DNA from: Denitrobaculum sp965232285
Lineage (GTDB): Bacteria > Pseudomonadota > Alphaproteobacteria > Kiloniellales > Kiloniellaceae
Length of the DNA stretch: 64,000 bases
Assembly: GCA_965232285.1 (NCBI GenBank)
Contig: CBDDPL010000004.1
Coordinates: 3,162,001-3,226,000 of the forward strand
Reading direction: 5' to 3'
The translations under genes were made by a program, and so were the position numbers. The notes beneath the pieces were generated by a model. That model was not told the DNA's origin and made no database searches. It was given only the letters and a program-made list of their open reading frames with translations. The first letter of the stretch is position 1. Every line of letters starts with the position of its first letter. This document shows positions 24,140 through 34,344 of this stretch, piece by piece.

Positions 24140-24165
24140 GGGCCGGCGCCGCAAGGCGCCGGTCC
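24140..24165 (+). promoter_or_regulatory. mRNA hairpin downstream of smoE
   Basis: CCGGCGCC (24143-24150), loop GCAA, GGCGCCGG (24155-24162), extended by three further pairs to 24140/24165. This is an 11-bp stem with a GNRA tetraloop and no T-run after it. Stable hairpins after the receptor gene of an ABC operon commonly block 3' decay, giving more receptor than permease. Partial termination is the alternative. Confidence 0.55.
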
Positions 24166-24245
24166 AACGCTCTCGACAGACTTCCTGTTAGCCTTGCAGC
24201 GAGGGCCTGAAAGAGGCCTTCCCTACAGTGCTGACCTCACCTTCT

Positions 24246-24514
24246 CTTATACCAAGGAGCGTTAATAATGACTCATAGCGACAGATTTCTGTGGTTTTCG
24301 GCTAGGAACGTGCGGCGCAGCGATACGGCGTATCGGAAGCCGTGCGCGACGCAGCCCGAAAGCCACAGAAATCTGCCGTTCCGGTTGTCTCCAGGAGCCT
24401 TCGGAGGGCGTCGAAAAGCCTTGCCGATGCGCTGCATCGCCTGCGGCTCTTCTCCTACCCGAAGGCTCCTGGAGACAATCCCTATGGGTCATTATTAACG
24501 CTACTTGGTATTAG
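24246..24514. mobile_element. MITE-like cloverleaf repeat element between smoE and smoF
   Basis: Terminal inverted repeats of 36 bp, 24246-24281 and 24479-24514, match at 32 positions. Directly inside them are two long arms: 24282-24375 closed by CAGATTTCTGTGG/CCACAGAAATCTG, and 24385-24478 closed by a perfect 20-bp stem (24385-24404 with 24459-24478). The closing stem plus two arms gives a cloverleaf or three-way-junction shape with almost no unpaired bases at the junction. No transposase, and the two antiparallel 76-codon frames inside are products of the symmetry. The flanks do not show an obvious target duplication. It would be moved in trans if it is a MITE. Confidence 0.75.
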
Positions 24515-24526
24515 AGGAGCGATCGC

Positions 24527-25399
24527 ATGGCGACCAAGGCATCCCGTTCCGCCGCCCGATTGATGATCTCCCCCGCCGTGCTGCTGCTGCTCGGCTGGAT
24601 GATCGTCCCGCTCTCCATGACGCTCTACTTCTCCTTCCTGCGCTACAACCTGCTGCAGCCGGGGGCCAACCCCTTCGTGGGCTGGGAGAACTACTACTGG
24701 TTCTTCACGGACCCCAGCTTCACCGACGCCATGATCAACACACTGGTGCTGGTCGGCGGCGTCCTGCTGATCACCACCATCGGCGGCATCCTCTTCGCCC
24801 TGCTGCTCGACCAGCCCATGTGGGGCCAGGGCCTGATCCGCATCATGGTGATCGCGCCCTTCTTCGTCATGCCGACCGTCTCGGGCCTGGTCTGGAAGAA
24901 CATGTTCATGAACCCGGTGAACGGAATCTTCGGGCACCTCGCCCAGGGCCTGGGGATGCAGCCGCTGGACTTCTTCGGCCAGGTCCCGCTGCTCTCAATC
25001 ATCTTCATCGTCGCCTGGCAGTGGCTGCCCTTCGCCACCCTGATCCTGCTGACCGCATTCCAGTCGCTCGACCAGGAACAGCTCGAGGCGGCCGAGATGG
25101 ACGGGGCGAGCTGGCTGGCGCGCTTCTGGTTCATCATGCTGCCTCACCTGGCGCGCGCCATCACCGTGGTGGTGCTGATCCAGACTATCTTCCTGCTCTC
25201 GATCTTCGCCGAGATCCTGGTAACCACCAACGGCGGACCGGGCACCGCGACCACCAACCTCACCTACCTGATCTATGTCTCGTCGCTGCTGCAGTACGAC
25301 GTGGGCATCGGCAGCGCCGGCGGTGTGGTGGCCATCATCCTCGCCAACATCGTCGCCTTCTTCCTGATGCGGATGATCGGCAAGAACCTGGATGCGTAA
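24527..25399 (+). CDS. smoF: Polyol/sugar ABC transporter permease (SmoF-like)
   Basis: 290 aa, MalF-type CUT1 inner-membrane subunit with six spans (LMISPAVLLLLGWMIVPLSM first, VAIILANIVAFFLMRMIG last). The EAA loop that docks the ATPase is LEAAEMDGASWLARFWFIML. Its ribosome site (AGAGGAGC) lies only 13 bases after the end of the MITE-like element, so expression depends on read-through across that element or on a promoter within it. Followed by smoG after 12 bp. Confidence 0.9.
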   Translation: MATKASRSAARLMISPAVLLLLGWMIVPLSMTLYFSFLRYNLLQPGANPFVGWENYYWFFTDPSFTDAMINTLVLVGGVLLITTIGGILFALLLDQPMWGQGLIRIMVIAPFFVMPTVSGLVWKNMFMNPVNGIFGHLAQGLGMQPLDFFGQVPLLSIIFIVAWQWLPFATLILLTAFQSLDQEQLEAAEMDGASWLARFWFIMLPHLARAITVVVLIQTIFLLSIFAEILVTTNGGPGTATTNLTYLIYVSSLLQYDVGIGSAGGVVAIILANIVAFFLMRMIGKNLDA

Positions 25400-25411
25400 G
25401 GAGCGATAGGA

Positions 25412-26242
25412 ATGGCCCGCGCAGTCTCGACCCGCCGCAAGACCTTCAACACCCTGCTCGCCGGGACCCTCGGCACGCTGATGTTCTTCCCGATCGTCTG
25501 GATCGTTATCCTCTCCTTCAAGTCCGAGGGCGATGCGATCCGCGCGCCGCTGGAGGTGCTGTTCTCCGGCTGGACCTTCGAAAGCTACGGCGCGGTCCAG
25601 GCGCGCTCGGACTACTTCAAGCACTTCTCCAACTCGGTGGTGATCTCGCTGGGCTCAACCTTACTCGGGCTGATCATCGCGATCCCCGCCGCCTGGGCCA
25701 TGGCCTTCGTGCCGGCCAAGCGCACCAAGGACGTGCTGATGTGGATGCTCTCCACCAAGATGCTGCCGCCGGTCGGCGTCCTTATCCCGATCTACCTGAT
25801 CTTCCGCGACTTCGGCATCCTGGACAGCCGCATCGGCCTGGTCTTCGTGCTGATGATGATCAACCTGCCGATCATCATCTGGATGCTCTACACCTACTTC
25901 CGCGAAATTCCCGGCGAGATCCTGGAGGCCGCGCGGATGGACGGCGCCTCCCTGCGCGACGAGGTGATCTATGTCCTGACGCCCATGGCGATCCCCGGCA
26001 TGGCCTCGACCGTCCTGCTGAACATCATCCTGGCCTGGAACGAGGCTTTCTGGACCCTCAACCTGACCGCCGCGCAGGCCGCGCCGCTGACCGCCTTCAT
26101 CGCCTCTTTCTCCAGCCCCGAGGGCCTGTTCTACGCCAAGCTCAGCGCCGCGTCGGTCATGGCCATCGCGCCAATCCTGATCATGGGCTGGTTCAGCCAG
26201 AAACAACTTGTCCGGGGCCTGACCTTCGGCGCAGTGAAATAA
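25412..26242 (+). CDS. smoG: Polyol/sugar ABC transporter permease (SmoG-like)
   Basis: 276 aa, MalG-type CUT1 permease with six spans (TLGTLMFFPIVWIVILSF first). The EAA loop reads LEAARMDGASLRDEVIYVLTPMA. It pairs with SmoF to form the pore. AAGGAG 7-8 bases before the ATG gives a good start, and 24 bp separate it from the ATPase gene. Confidence 0.9.
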   Translation: MARAVSTRRKTFNTLLAGTLGTLMFFPIVWIVILSFKSEGDAIRAPLEVLFSGWTFESYGAVQARSDYFKHFSNSVVISLGSTLLGLIIAIPAAWAMAFVPAKRTKDVLMWMLSTKMLPPVGVLIPIYLIFRDFGILDSRIGLVFVLMMINLPIIIWMLYTYFREIPGEILEAARMDGASLRDEVIYVLTPMAIPGMASTVLLNIILAWNEAFWTLNLTAAQAAPLTAFIASFSSPEGLFYAKLSAASVMAIAPILIMGWFSQKQLVRGLTFGAVK

Positions 26243-26266
26243 AAGCCGTTAAGTGAGGACACAAAG

Positions 26267-28032
<1,766 letters not shown>

Positions 28033-28061
28033 GAGCTCGCACAAAGCAAAGGAACAGAACG

Positions 28062-28838
28062 GTGTATCTCGAGAAGTTAAAGCTGGATGGGAAAGTGGCT
28101 GTGGTCACCGGCGCGGCGCAAGGCATCGGTGCGGCCTGCGCCCAGGCCCTCGGCGAGGCCGGCGCCCATGTGGTGGTCCTCGATCTGCGGCAGGAGGGGG
28201 TCGATGCCAGCGTGGCGCAGTTGGAGTCCCTGGGGATAAAGGCCAGTGGCGCCGTGATGGATGTGACGAAATCAGATCAGGTCGACAGCGCCGCGACGCA
28301 GATCCTGCAGGATCACGGCCGCATCGACGTGCTGGTCAACAACGCCGGCGTGGCCCAAAGCGATGTCCGAGCTGAAGACACGAGCGACGAGCACTGGCGA
28401 TTCCATATGGATGTCAACCTGGACGGCCTCTTCTGGTGCTGCCGCGCCTTCGGCCGGGCCATGCTCGAACAGGGCTCCGGCTCCATCATCAACATCGGCT
28501 CCATGTCCGGCATCATCGTCAACAAGCCGCAACCCCAGGCTTTCTACAATGCCTCCAAGGCAGCCGTGCACCAGTTGACCAAGTCGCTGGCGGCCGAATG
28601 GGGCGAGCGGGGCGTGCGGGTCAATGCGGTCGCGCCGACCTACATCGAAACACCCCTGACCAAATTCGGCATGACCCAGGCGCCGGAGATGTATAAAACC
28701 TGGCTGGAGATGACCCCGATGAAGCGAGTCGGCCAGCCGGACGAGATCGCCTCCGTCGTGCATTTCCTGGCGTCCGACGCCGCAAGTTTAATGACTGGTT
28801 CGATCGTGGTGGCGGATGCCGGATACTGCTGTTGGTAA
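28062..28838 (+). CDS. SDR-family oxidoreductase
   Basis: 258 aa from GTG (28062) with AAAGGAACAG upstream. Classical SDR motifs: TGAAQGIG, NNAGVAQ, catalytic IGSMSG Ser, and YNASK. Close in sequence plan to D-arabinitol and xylitol type dehydrogenases (the VNKPQPQAFYNASKAAV stretch is frequent in those), which would fit a second polyol step or a second polyol substrate. It overlaps the HAD gene by 23 bp. Confidence 0.78.
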   Translation: MYLEKLKLDGKVAVVTGAAQGIGAACAQALGEAGAHVVVLDLRQEGVDASVAQLESLGIKASGAVMDVTKSDQVDSAATQILQDHGRIDVLVNNAGVAQSDVRAEDTSDEHWRFHMDVNLDGLFWCCRAFGRAMLEQGSGSIINIGSMSGIIVNKPQPQAFYNASKAAVHQLTKSLAAEWGERGVRVNAVAPTYIETPLTKFGMTQAPEMYKTWLEMTPMKRVGQPDEIASVVHFLASDAASLMTGSIVVADAGYCCW

Positions 28839-29520
28839 CTTCGAGGCCCCGCGCGGCCTCAAAGGGCTGGGCCCTGAACTCATAATCTTTGACTGCGACG
28901 GCGTGCTGGTCGACAGCGAACCCCTGTCCTTCCGGGTGCTGTCGGAGACCATAACCGCCGCCGGCGCATCAATCCCCCTGGAGGACTGCTACCGCCTGTT
29001 CCTGGGTAAGAGCATCCACAGCATGCGCGAGATCCTGGGCCGCGACTACGGCACGCAGCTCTCGGACGCGGATCTCGCGGAAATGCAAGCGCGGCTGTTC
29101 GAGGTCTACCGGCAGGAGCTCTGCCCCATCCCGGGCATCGCGAATCTGCTCGAGAAGCTGCAGCAGCCCTTCTGCGTCGCCTCTTCCGGCCTGCCGGAGC
29201 GTATCCGGCTCGCGCTGGAACTGACCGGCCTGCTCCCCGCCTTCGAGCCACACGTCTTCAGCGCCACCATGGTAGAACGGGGCAAGCCGGCACCCGACCT
29301 CTTCCTCCATGCCGCCGCTGAGATGAATACGCCCCCCGCGCGCTGCCTGGTAATCGAAGACAGCACCGCCGGCATCGAGGCGGCCAAAAGCGCCGGCATG
29401 ACCGTGATCGGCTTCACCGGCGGCAGCCACGCGCAGATGGCGGGCTACCGGGAGAAGCTGGAAGCGCTGCAGCCGGACGCGGTCATTTCCGACCTCGCCG
29501 AATTGGCAGCTTTCCTCTGA
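28816..29520 (+). CDS. HAD-superfamily phosphatase
   Basis: 234 aa. Motif I is FDCDGVLVDSE (nucleophile Asp26, Asp28), motif II VASSG, motif III Lys in RGKPAPDLFL, motif IV VIEDSTAGIEAA. Cap type C1, beta-phosphoglucomutase/phosphoglycolate-phosphatase-like. HAD phosphatases accompany polyol operons in related bacteria and may dephosphorylate stalled sugar phosphates. Start overlaps the preceding SDR by 23 bp, so the two are translated together. Last gene of the smo operon. Confidence 0.85.
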   Translation: MPDTAVGNFEAPRGLKGLGPELIIFDCDGVLVDSEPLSFRVLSETITAAGASIPLEDCYRLFLGKSIHSMREILGRDYGTQLSDADLAEMQARLFEVYRQELCPIPGIANLLEKLQQPFCVASSGLPERIRLALELTGLLPAFEPHVFSATMVERGKPAPDLFLHAAAEMNTPPARCLVIEDSTAGIEAAKSAGMTVIGFTGGSHAQMAGYREKLEALQPDAVISDLAELAAFL

Positions 29521-29547
29521 CGCCGCGCGCCCGCTTCGACAAGCTGG

Positions 29548-29576
29548 TTGCAACGTAAATTGCAGAAACATACTAT
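29548..29576 (+). promoter_or_regulatory. Promoter of the RpiR gene with GCAAC-N5-TTGC site (site 1)
   Basis: TTGCAA (29548-29553), 17 bases, TACTAT (29571-29576) is a reasonable promoter. GCAACGTAAATTGC (29550-29563), a GCAA-N6-TTGC dyad followed by AGAAACA, overlaps the -35. The same motif occurs before iolG/iolD (34275-34288) and before the CUT2 transporter (38378-38391), so it is the probable binding site of this regulator and it likely controls its own gene. Confidence 0.6.
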
Positions 29577-29629
29577 GCTCAAGTTTTATTGAGTCATTTC
29601 ACCCGCTTCGCGCTGCGGCCTGCGGGACC

Positions 29630-30523
29630 ATGGGAAAGAAGGCGATGGCCGGGCCGTCCAGCAGACCACCGGACAACTACGAAGACCTGACCCAGGCGAT
29701 TCACGATCATTATGACGGGCTCAGCAAGAGCTATCAGAAGGTCGCGCGCTTCGTCACCCAGAATCCCAATGATATCGCCATGCTGTCGGTGAATGCCCTC
29801 TCCGCGCGCTGCGGCGTGCATGCCTCCAGCCTGGTGCGCTTCGCCCAGCAGTTCGGCTTCAAGGGTTTCAAGGAACTGCAGGTCATCTTCCAGAACCGAC
29901 TGGCCACCGCGGCACCCGGTTTCGACGCCCGTATCAAAGCCCTGAAGGGTGAACTTGATCTGCACAGCCGCGAGGGCATGCGCGGTTTTCTCGGTGACCT
30001 AGTGGTGCGGGACATCACCTCGCTGGAAAACCTCATGGCCGGCACCTCGGAAGAGGATCTCGCCCGCGCGGTCGAGCTTCTGGAACAGGCGGAAACCATC
30101 TATCTGGTCGGGCAACTCCGCTCCGAGCCAATCGTGAATCTGCTGCGCTATATCCTGACCATGCTGGGGCGTAAGGTGACTTTTCTCGACAGTGCCGGTG
30201 GCTTGGCAACCCAGATGGCCAAGGTCATGCAACCCGGCGATGTCCTGCTCGCCGTCTCCTTCCGCTTTTACGCCACCGAGGTGGTGAACATCACCGAAGA
30301 GGCAGCCGCGAGGGGCGTACCGATCATCGCCATTTCAGACAGCAGCCTCTCACCGCTCGCGAAGACCGCGGCGGTTCTCTTCGCAGTGCCGGAAGACGAA
30401 TACGCTTTCTCACGATCGCTGGCCGCACCCATGTGCCTGGCGCAGGCGCTGATGGTCGCCCTGGCGTCACGCCTGCAGGAAGGCGGAGACACCCCACGCA
30501 TCCCGGTGGTGACTGAACAATAG
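29630..30523 (+). CDS. RpiR-family regulator, probable IolR-type inositol regulator
   Basis: 297 aa. HTH_6 domain (IHDHYDGLSKSYQKVARFVTQNPNDIAMLSVNALSARCGVHASSLVRFAQQFGFKGFKELQ), then SIS domain at about 140-280 (IYLVGQLRSEPIVNLLRYILTMLGR, DVLLAVSFRFYATEVVN). In alphaproteobacteria the inositol regulator belongs to the RpiR family. The gene adjoins the iol genes and shares the GCAAC-N5-TTGC site with iolG/iolD and the CUT2 transporter. Ligand is probably an inositol breakdown intermediate; inference. Confidence 0.82.
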   Translation: MGKKAMAGPSSRPPDNYEDLTQAIHDHYDGLSKSYQKVARFVTQNPNDIAMLSVNALSARCGVHASSLVRFAQQFGFKGFKELQVIFQNRLATAAPGFDARIKALKGELDLHSREGMRGFLGDLVVRDITSLENLMAGTSEEDLARAVELLEQAETIYLVGQLRSEPIVNLLRYILTMLGRKVTFLDSAGGLATQMAKVMQPGDVLLAVSFRFYATEVVNITEEAAARGVPIIAISDSSLSPLAKTAAVLFAVPEDEYAFSRSLAAPMCLAQALMVALASRLQEGGDTPRIPVVTEQ

Positions 30524-30532
30524 AGCGTTATA

Positions 30533-30638
30533 GCGTAATGCGTTTTTTTGGATCACAGTGTCTCAAAATTCGCGTTTGAGATCAGCACCTTGCTGATCGA
30601 AAGGCAGTGAATTTTGAGTCCGATTAAATGCATTTTGC
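30533..30638. repeat. Structured intergenic repeat, copy 2
   Basis: Inner arms CTCAAAATTC (30562-30571) and GAATTTTGAG (30609-30618) pair perfectly over 10 bases; the central TCAGC/GCTGA forms a hairpin; outer arms near 30533-30545 and 30625-30638 pair loosely. Copy 1 at 16877-16984 has the same order with AC/GT instead of AT/AT in the inner stem, so pairing is kept although bases changed. It fills the gap between the convergent RpiR and SDR genes and could act as a terminator for both, although there is no T-run. Confidence 0.65.
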
Positions 30639-30639
30639 T

Positions 30640-31449
30640 CTAGATCGACATGGCCTCGGGCGGCGTCGGCGGCGCGAAAGGATAGCCGCCCCAGACCGAC
30701 TGATCGAAGTTGATCACCGAGCCCGTCATCATGCCCGCGTCCGCGGATGCCAGGAAGGTCACCGCCTTGGCGACCTCTGCCGGATCCAGCAGGCGCCCGA
30801 AGGGCTGCTCGGCGGCGGCCGCCTCCAGCCAGTTCTCATCCGCGCCGTGATACTCGGTCTGGATCCGATGCTCCCCGTCGGAGGCCATCCAGCCGATGTT
30901 CAGTTGATTGACCCTGATGCGATTGCGCAGCAGGGCGAAGGCCGTGTTCCGGGTCAGGGTCGCCAGCGCGCCTTTCGAAGTACAATAGGCCGAGATGAAG
31001 GGCTGCCCGGCCAAAGCGGAAGTCGAGCCGATATTCACGATCGCCCCCTCGGTCGCTTCCCGGATCATGACCTTGGCCGCATCCTGCATCAGGAAAAAGG
31101 GACCGCGGGTATTGACCGCCATCATGCGGTCGAAGAGCTCTTCGCTGGTGTTCAGGATGTCGCCGCGATCCGTAATCCCGGCTGCATTGACCAGGACGTC
31201 GATCCGGCCGAAGCGCTGGTCCGCCGCGGCGATCACGCTCCGGCAATCGGCCACGTCTCCCAGATCTGCGGGGACGAACTGCACCGGGCAGTCGTTTATA
31301 CTCGCCGCCACCGCCTCGCCCTTCTCGCGGGACCGGCCACAGGTGATCAGACCTGCGGCGCCGGCCCCGGCGAAACTACGGGCGATGGCAGCGCCCAGTC
31401 CCTGGGTACCACCGGTGACGACTGCGATCTTGCCCTCCAGGCTGTTCAC
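30640..31449 (-). CDS. SDR-family oxidoreductase of the iol operon
   Basis: 269 aa, classical SDR: TGGTQGLG (13-20), VNAAG in place of NNAG, catalytic Ser in IGSTSAL, YCTSK with Tyr and Lys, and a C-terminal NFDQSVWGG. Its start overlaps iolE by 4 bases, so it belongs to the iolD-iolE transcript. It could oxidise an inositol-derived keto compound or a stereoisomer of inositol. No closer assignment possible. Confidence 0.8.
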   Translation of the reverse strand: MNSLEGKIAVVTGGTQGLGAAIARSFAGAGAAGLITCGRSREKGEAVAASINDCPVQFVPADLGDVADCRSVIAAADQRFGRIDVLVNAAGITDRGDILNTSEELFDRMMAVNTRGPFFLMQDAAKVMIREATEGAIVNIGSTSALAGQPFISAYCTSKGALATLTRNTAFALLRNRIRVNQLNIGWMASDGEHRIQTEYHGADENWLEAAAAEQPFGRLLDPAEVAKAVTFLASADAGMMTGSVINFDQSVWGGYPFAPPTPPEAMSI

Positions 31450-32354
31450 CTCTCGCCCTCCTCGATCTGGTAGCCGGCAGCCTGCAGCGCTTCCGTCAAG
31501 GCCTGATGGCCGATCTTCGCATACTCGAAGGGCGGCGCCTTGACCGGATCCTGCTCGGCCTCCACAACGAACCAGCCCTCGTATCCCTTATCAGCGAGAC
31601 GCTGCACGATGGCGCTGAAATCCAGGCTGCCATCGCCCGGCACCGTGAAGGCGCCCTTGAGGACGGCATCGAGAAAGCTCTCGCGCGTCCTGTCCAGGCT
31701 GGCCAGCACCTCACTGCGCACGTCCTTGGCGTGGACGTGGATAATGCGCTCCGCGTGATTATCGATGACGCGCAGGACATCGCCGCCGGCGAAAGCCATA
31801 TGCCCGGCGTCGAACAGCAGCCGCACCGCTTCACCTGTGTTCGCCATCAAAAGATCCAGGTCCCGCTCGGTCTCGATGGCCGTGGCCATGTGGTGGTGGA
31901 AAGCCAGTGGCACGCCCTGCTCCGCGCAGAACTCGGCGAAGGCAGTCAGCTTCCGGCCATAGTCCTTGAAGTCGTCTTCGCTGAGTTGCCTGCGGCCGTT
32001 CAGCGCCGCGTCCCGGACATTCTGGATGGTGCCGGCGGTTTCGCCGTAGACGATGCAGGGCGCATCAAGATCCCGAAACAGGGTTAGCTGGGCCATTGCC
32101 TGGTCCTTTTCCGCCTCCAGCTCGGAATCCAGCATGGTGCCGGAGTACCAGCCCGACGCCAGCCGCAGACTATGCGCGCCCAGCGCCGCGCGCAGTTGGG
32201 GTGTCGTGGTGGGAAACTTGCCGCCGGTCTCCACACCCAGAAACCCGGCTGCGCGGGCTTCGCTCAGGCAGGTTTCCAGCGGCGTATCACCGCCGAGCTC
32301 CGGCAGATCATCGTTGGACCAGGCGATAGGGGCGATGCCAAGGATTGCCTTCAT
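31446..32354 (-). CDS. iolE: IolE: 2-keto-myo-inositol dehydratase
   Basis: 302 aa, AP-endonuclease-2/xylose-isomerase TIM-barrel family. The opening ILGIAPIAWSNDDLPELGGDTPLE is highly characteristic of IolE. Metal ligands can be followed in GVETGGKFP, FHHHMATAIE, LLFDAGHMAFAGGD, HVHAKDV and FVVEAEQDP. It converts 2-keto-myo-inositol to 3D-trihydroxycyclohexane-1,2-dione, the substrate of IolD which lies 3 bp upstream in the same operon. Confidence 0.92.
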   Translation of the reverse strand: MKAILGIAPIAWSNDDLPELGGDTPLETCLSEARAAGFLGVETGGKFPTTTPQLRAALGAHSLRLASGWYSGTMLDSELEAEKDQAMAQLTLFRDLDAPCIVYGETAGTIQNVRDAALNGRRQLSEDDFKDYGRKLTAFAEFCAEQGVPLAFHHHMATAIETERDLDLLMANTGEAVRLLFDAGHMAFAGGDVLRVIDNHAERIIHVHAKDVRSEVLASLDRTRESFLDAVLKGAFTVPGDGSLDFSAIVQRLADKGYEGWFVVEAEQDPVKAPPFEYAKIGHQALTEALQAAGYQIEEGER

Positions 32355-32357
32355 GCT

Positions 32358-34205
32358 TCAAACTCCGATGCGCTGTTTCGCACGGATATCATCATGGTCC
32401 TTGCGGGCCGCGCGCACCTCTTCACGCGCGCTGACCTCTGGCACGCCGACATCCCAGGCGGCATCGCCTGGCACCCACTGAAAAGCATCGGTGACGATGG
32501 AAATCACCGTCGTGCGGTCCGTGGTCTTGGCCCAATCCATGGCCGCCTCCAGATCCGTCAGGCTCTCGACCTGACGCCCAAGCGCGCCCATGGATTCCGC
32601 GTGCTTGATGAAATCGACGGCGAAGGGCTGCTTCACCCGGCTGTCCTTGATCAGGTTGTTGAAGGAAGCCCCGCCCTTGAAGTTCTGCAGTCTGTTGATC
32701 ACACCGAAACCGCCGTTGTCGCAGACCACCACGATCATCTTATGGCCGGTCAGCACGGTCGAATAGATATCGGAGTTCATCATGAGGTAAGAGCCGTCGC
32801 CGGTCATGACGATAGGTGTGCGGCTCTCGTCGGCCATGGCGGCGCCCCAGCCGCCGGCGATCTCGTAACCCATGCAGGAGAAACCAAACTCACAGTCGAA
32901 GGTGCCCGGCGTCTTGATGCGCCAACCCTTGGTGACCTCACCCGGCAGGCCGCCCGCGGCCGTCACCAGCAGATCCCGCTCGCCGGCCTTGGCATTGACC
33001 ACGCCGACCACCTGCGCATAGGTTGGAACTGGCGCATTGGTCGGTTTCTGATGTTCGTCCAGCAGCGCGTTCCATTCGGCGAATTCGCTTCTGCCCTTCT
33101 CCGTCCAGGCCGCTTCTGCCTTCCAGTCATCCAGCGCCGCGTCCAGTTCCGTCACCGTCTCCAAGGCGTCGCCGACCACCGCAAGCGCGCGATGCTTGGT
33201 TGCGTCCCAGCGCGCGGCATTGATCGAGATGAATTCGGCGTCCCGCGCAAAGGCGGTCCAGGACCCGGTGGTGAAATCCTGCAGCCGGGTTCCAATGGCC
33301 AGCACCACATCGGCCTGTTCCGCCATGGCGTTCGCAGAGGAAGACCCGATCACGCCCATGGGCCCGACATGCGCCGGATGATCATGGACGACCGTCCCCT
33401 TCCCCGCGATGGTCTCGGCCAGCGGAATGCCTCGGGCCTCTGCAAAGGCCGCGACTTTCTCCTCCGCCAGGGAGTAACGCACACCGCCGCCGGATATGAT
33501 CAGCGGACGCTTGGCGGTCTTCAGTTTTTCGACAGCGGCCGCCAGGCGATCCCGGTCCGGACGCGGGCGCGGCACAGCATGGACGCGCGGCTCGAAGAAG
33601 GCTTCCGGATAGTCGAAGGCGATCTCCTGGGTATCCTGGCAGAGCCCGATGAAAGCCGGGCCGCAGTCCGCCGGATCCAGCATCGCCGCCACCGCCTGCG
33701 GCAGAGAGGAGATGATCTGCTCAGGATGTGTGATGCGGTCCCAGTAGCGGGTCACCGCCTTGAAAGCATCATTCACCGAAGTCGTGGGATTACCGAAATG
33801 CTCGACCTGCTGCAGCACCGGGTCGGGCCGGCGGTTGGCGAAGATATCGCCGCTCAGGATCAGGACCGGCAGACGGTTCGAATGGGCCACACCGGCCGCG
33901 GTGATCATGTTGGTCGCCCCCGGTCCGACGGAAGAAGTGGCCACCATGATCTGGCGCCGCCGCTTGGCCTTGGCGTAGGCAATGGCCGCCAGGGTCATGG
34001 ACTGCTCGTTCTGTCCGCGCCAGGTCGGCAGTTGTTCCTGCACCGCCTCCAGAGCCTCGGCCAGGCAGGTGACATTGCCATGCCCGAAGATTCCGAAGAC
34101 CCCTGCGAAGAGCGGAACGCGGCTGCCGTCCAGTTCCGTGTACTGGTTGCAGAGATAGCGGACGAGGGCCTGCGCCATCGTCAGCCGGACCGTTCCGGTG
34201 GTCAT
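32358..34205 (-). CDS. iolD: IolD: trihydroxycyclohexane-1,2-dione acylhydrolase (ThDP enzyme)
   Basis: 615 aa from MTTGTVRLTMAQALVRYL (34205), preceded by AGGGAGGACG; the open frame runs 19 codons further upstream. ThDP-dependent acetolactate-synthase fold: the N-terminal Pyr domain starts with QALVRYLCNQYTELDG, and the C-terminal PP domain has GDGSYLMMNSDIYSTV with the GDGS-N pattern for Mg-ThDP. This gene length and the LFAGVFGIFGHGNVTCLAEAL segment are typical of IolD. It opens the cyclohexane ring to 5-deoxy-glucuronate. First gene of the minus-strand iol operon. Confidence 0.93.
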   Translation of the reverse strand: MTTGTVRLTMAQALVRYLCNQYTELDGSRVPLFAGVFGIFGHGNVTCLAEALEAVQEQLPTWRGQNEQSMTLAAIAYAKAKRRRQIMVATSSVGPGATNMITAAGVAHSNRLPVLILSGDIFANRRPDPVLQQVEHFGNPTTSVNDAFKAVTRYWDRITHPEQIISSLPQAVAAMLDPADCGPAFIGLCQDTQEIAFDYPEAFFEPRVHAVPRPRPDRDRLAAAVEKLKTAKRPLIISGGGVRYSLAEEKVAAFAEARGIPLAETIAGKGTVVHDHPAHVGPMGVIGSSSANAMAEQADVVLAIGTRLQDFTTGSWTAFARDAEFISINAARWDATKHRALAVVGDALETVTELDAALDDWKAEAAWTEKGRSEFAEWNALLDEHQKPTNAPVPTYAQVVGVVNAKAGERDLLVTAAGGLPGEVTKGWRIKTPGTFDCEFGFSCMGYEIAGGWGAAMADESRTPIVMTGDGSYLMMNSDIYSTVLTGHKMIVVVCDNGGFGVINRLQNFKGGASFNNLIKDSRVKQPFAVDFIKHAESMGALGRQVESLTDLEAAMDWAKTTDRTTVISIVTDAFQWVPGDAAWDVGVPEVSAREEVRAARKDHDDIRAKQRIGV

Positions 34206-34255
34206 GTTTTCGTCCTCCCTGAGCGCGGAATTTCCTGCAATGTCAAGAATGTTAA

Positions 34256-34288
34256 TTGACAAAATCGGGTCGTGGCAACGATTATTGC
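34256..34288 (+). promoter_or_regulatory. iolG promoter with GCAAC-N5-TTGC site (site 2)
   Basis: TTGACA (34256-34261), an 18-base spacer and GATTAT (34280-34285) form the plus-strand promoter. GCAACGATTATTGC (34275-34288) covers the -10, followed by AAACA. An inverted TTGACA on the other strand (34246-34241) may be the -35 for iolD. Binding of the RpiR regulator here would block iolG directly and may also affect iolD. Confidence 0.6.
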
Positions 34289-34344
34289 AAACATCACTTC
34301 ACCTTCGACACCGCGGCATAAAAGCACAATCCGGGAGGACGGGG

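Noticed and set aside
24302..24316. 15-base match CTAGGAACGTGCGGC also present at 21811-21825 inside the clan CD-like gene
   Set aside because: A 15-base match is expected by chance a few times in a 64-kb window, and the flanking bases do not continue the similarity.
24262..24498. Two antiparallel 76-codon open frames, both beginning MTH and lying over each other
   Set aside because: They are a by-product of the inverted-repeat element 24246-24514; both starts fall in the terminal repeats, with no ribosome site and no codon-usage support.
34198..34344. N-terminal extension of iolG by 49 codons (open frame from 34198)
   Set aside because: It would start inside the divergent promoter and overlap the iolD start; the Met at 34345 has a strong GGGAGGACGGGG site and gives the right family length. 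Similar long frames for the aldolase, the hydroxyacid dehydrogenase and the second Gfo/Idh/MocA gene were shortened for the same reason.
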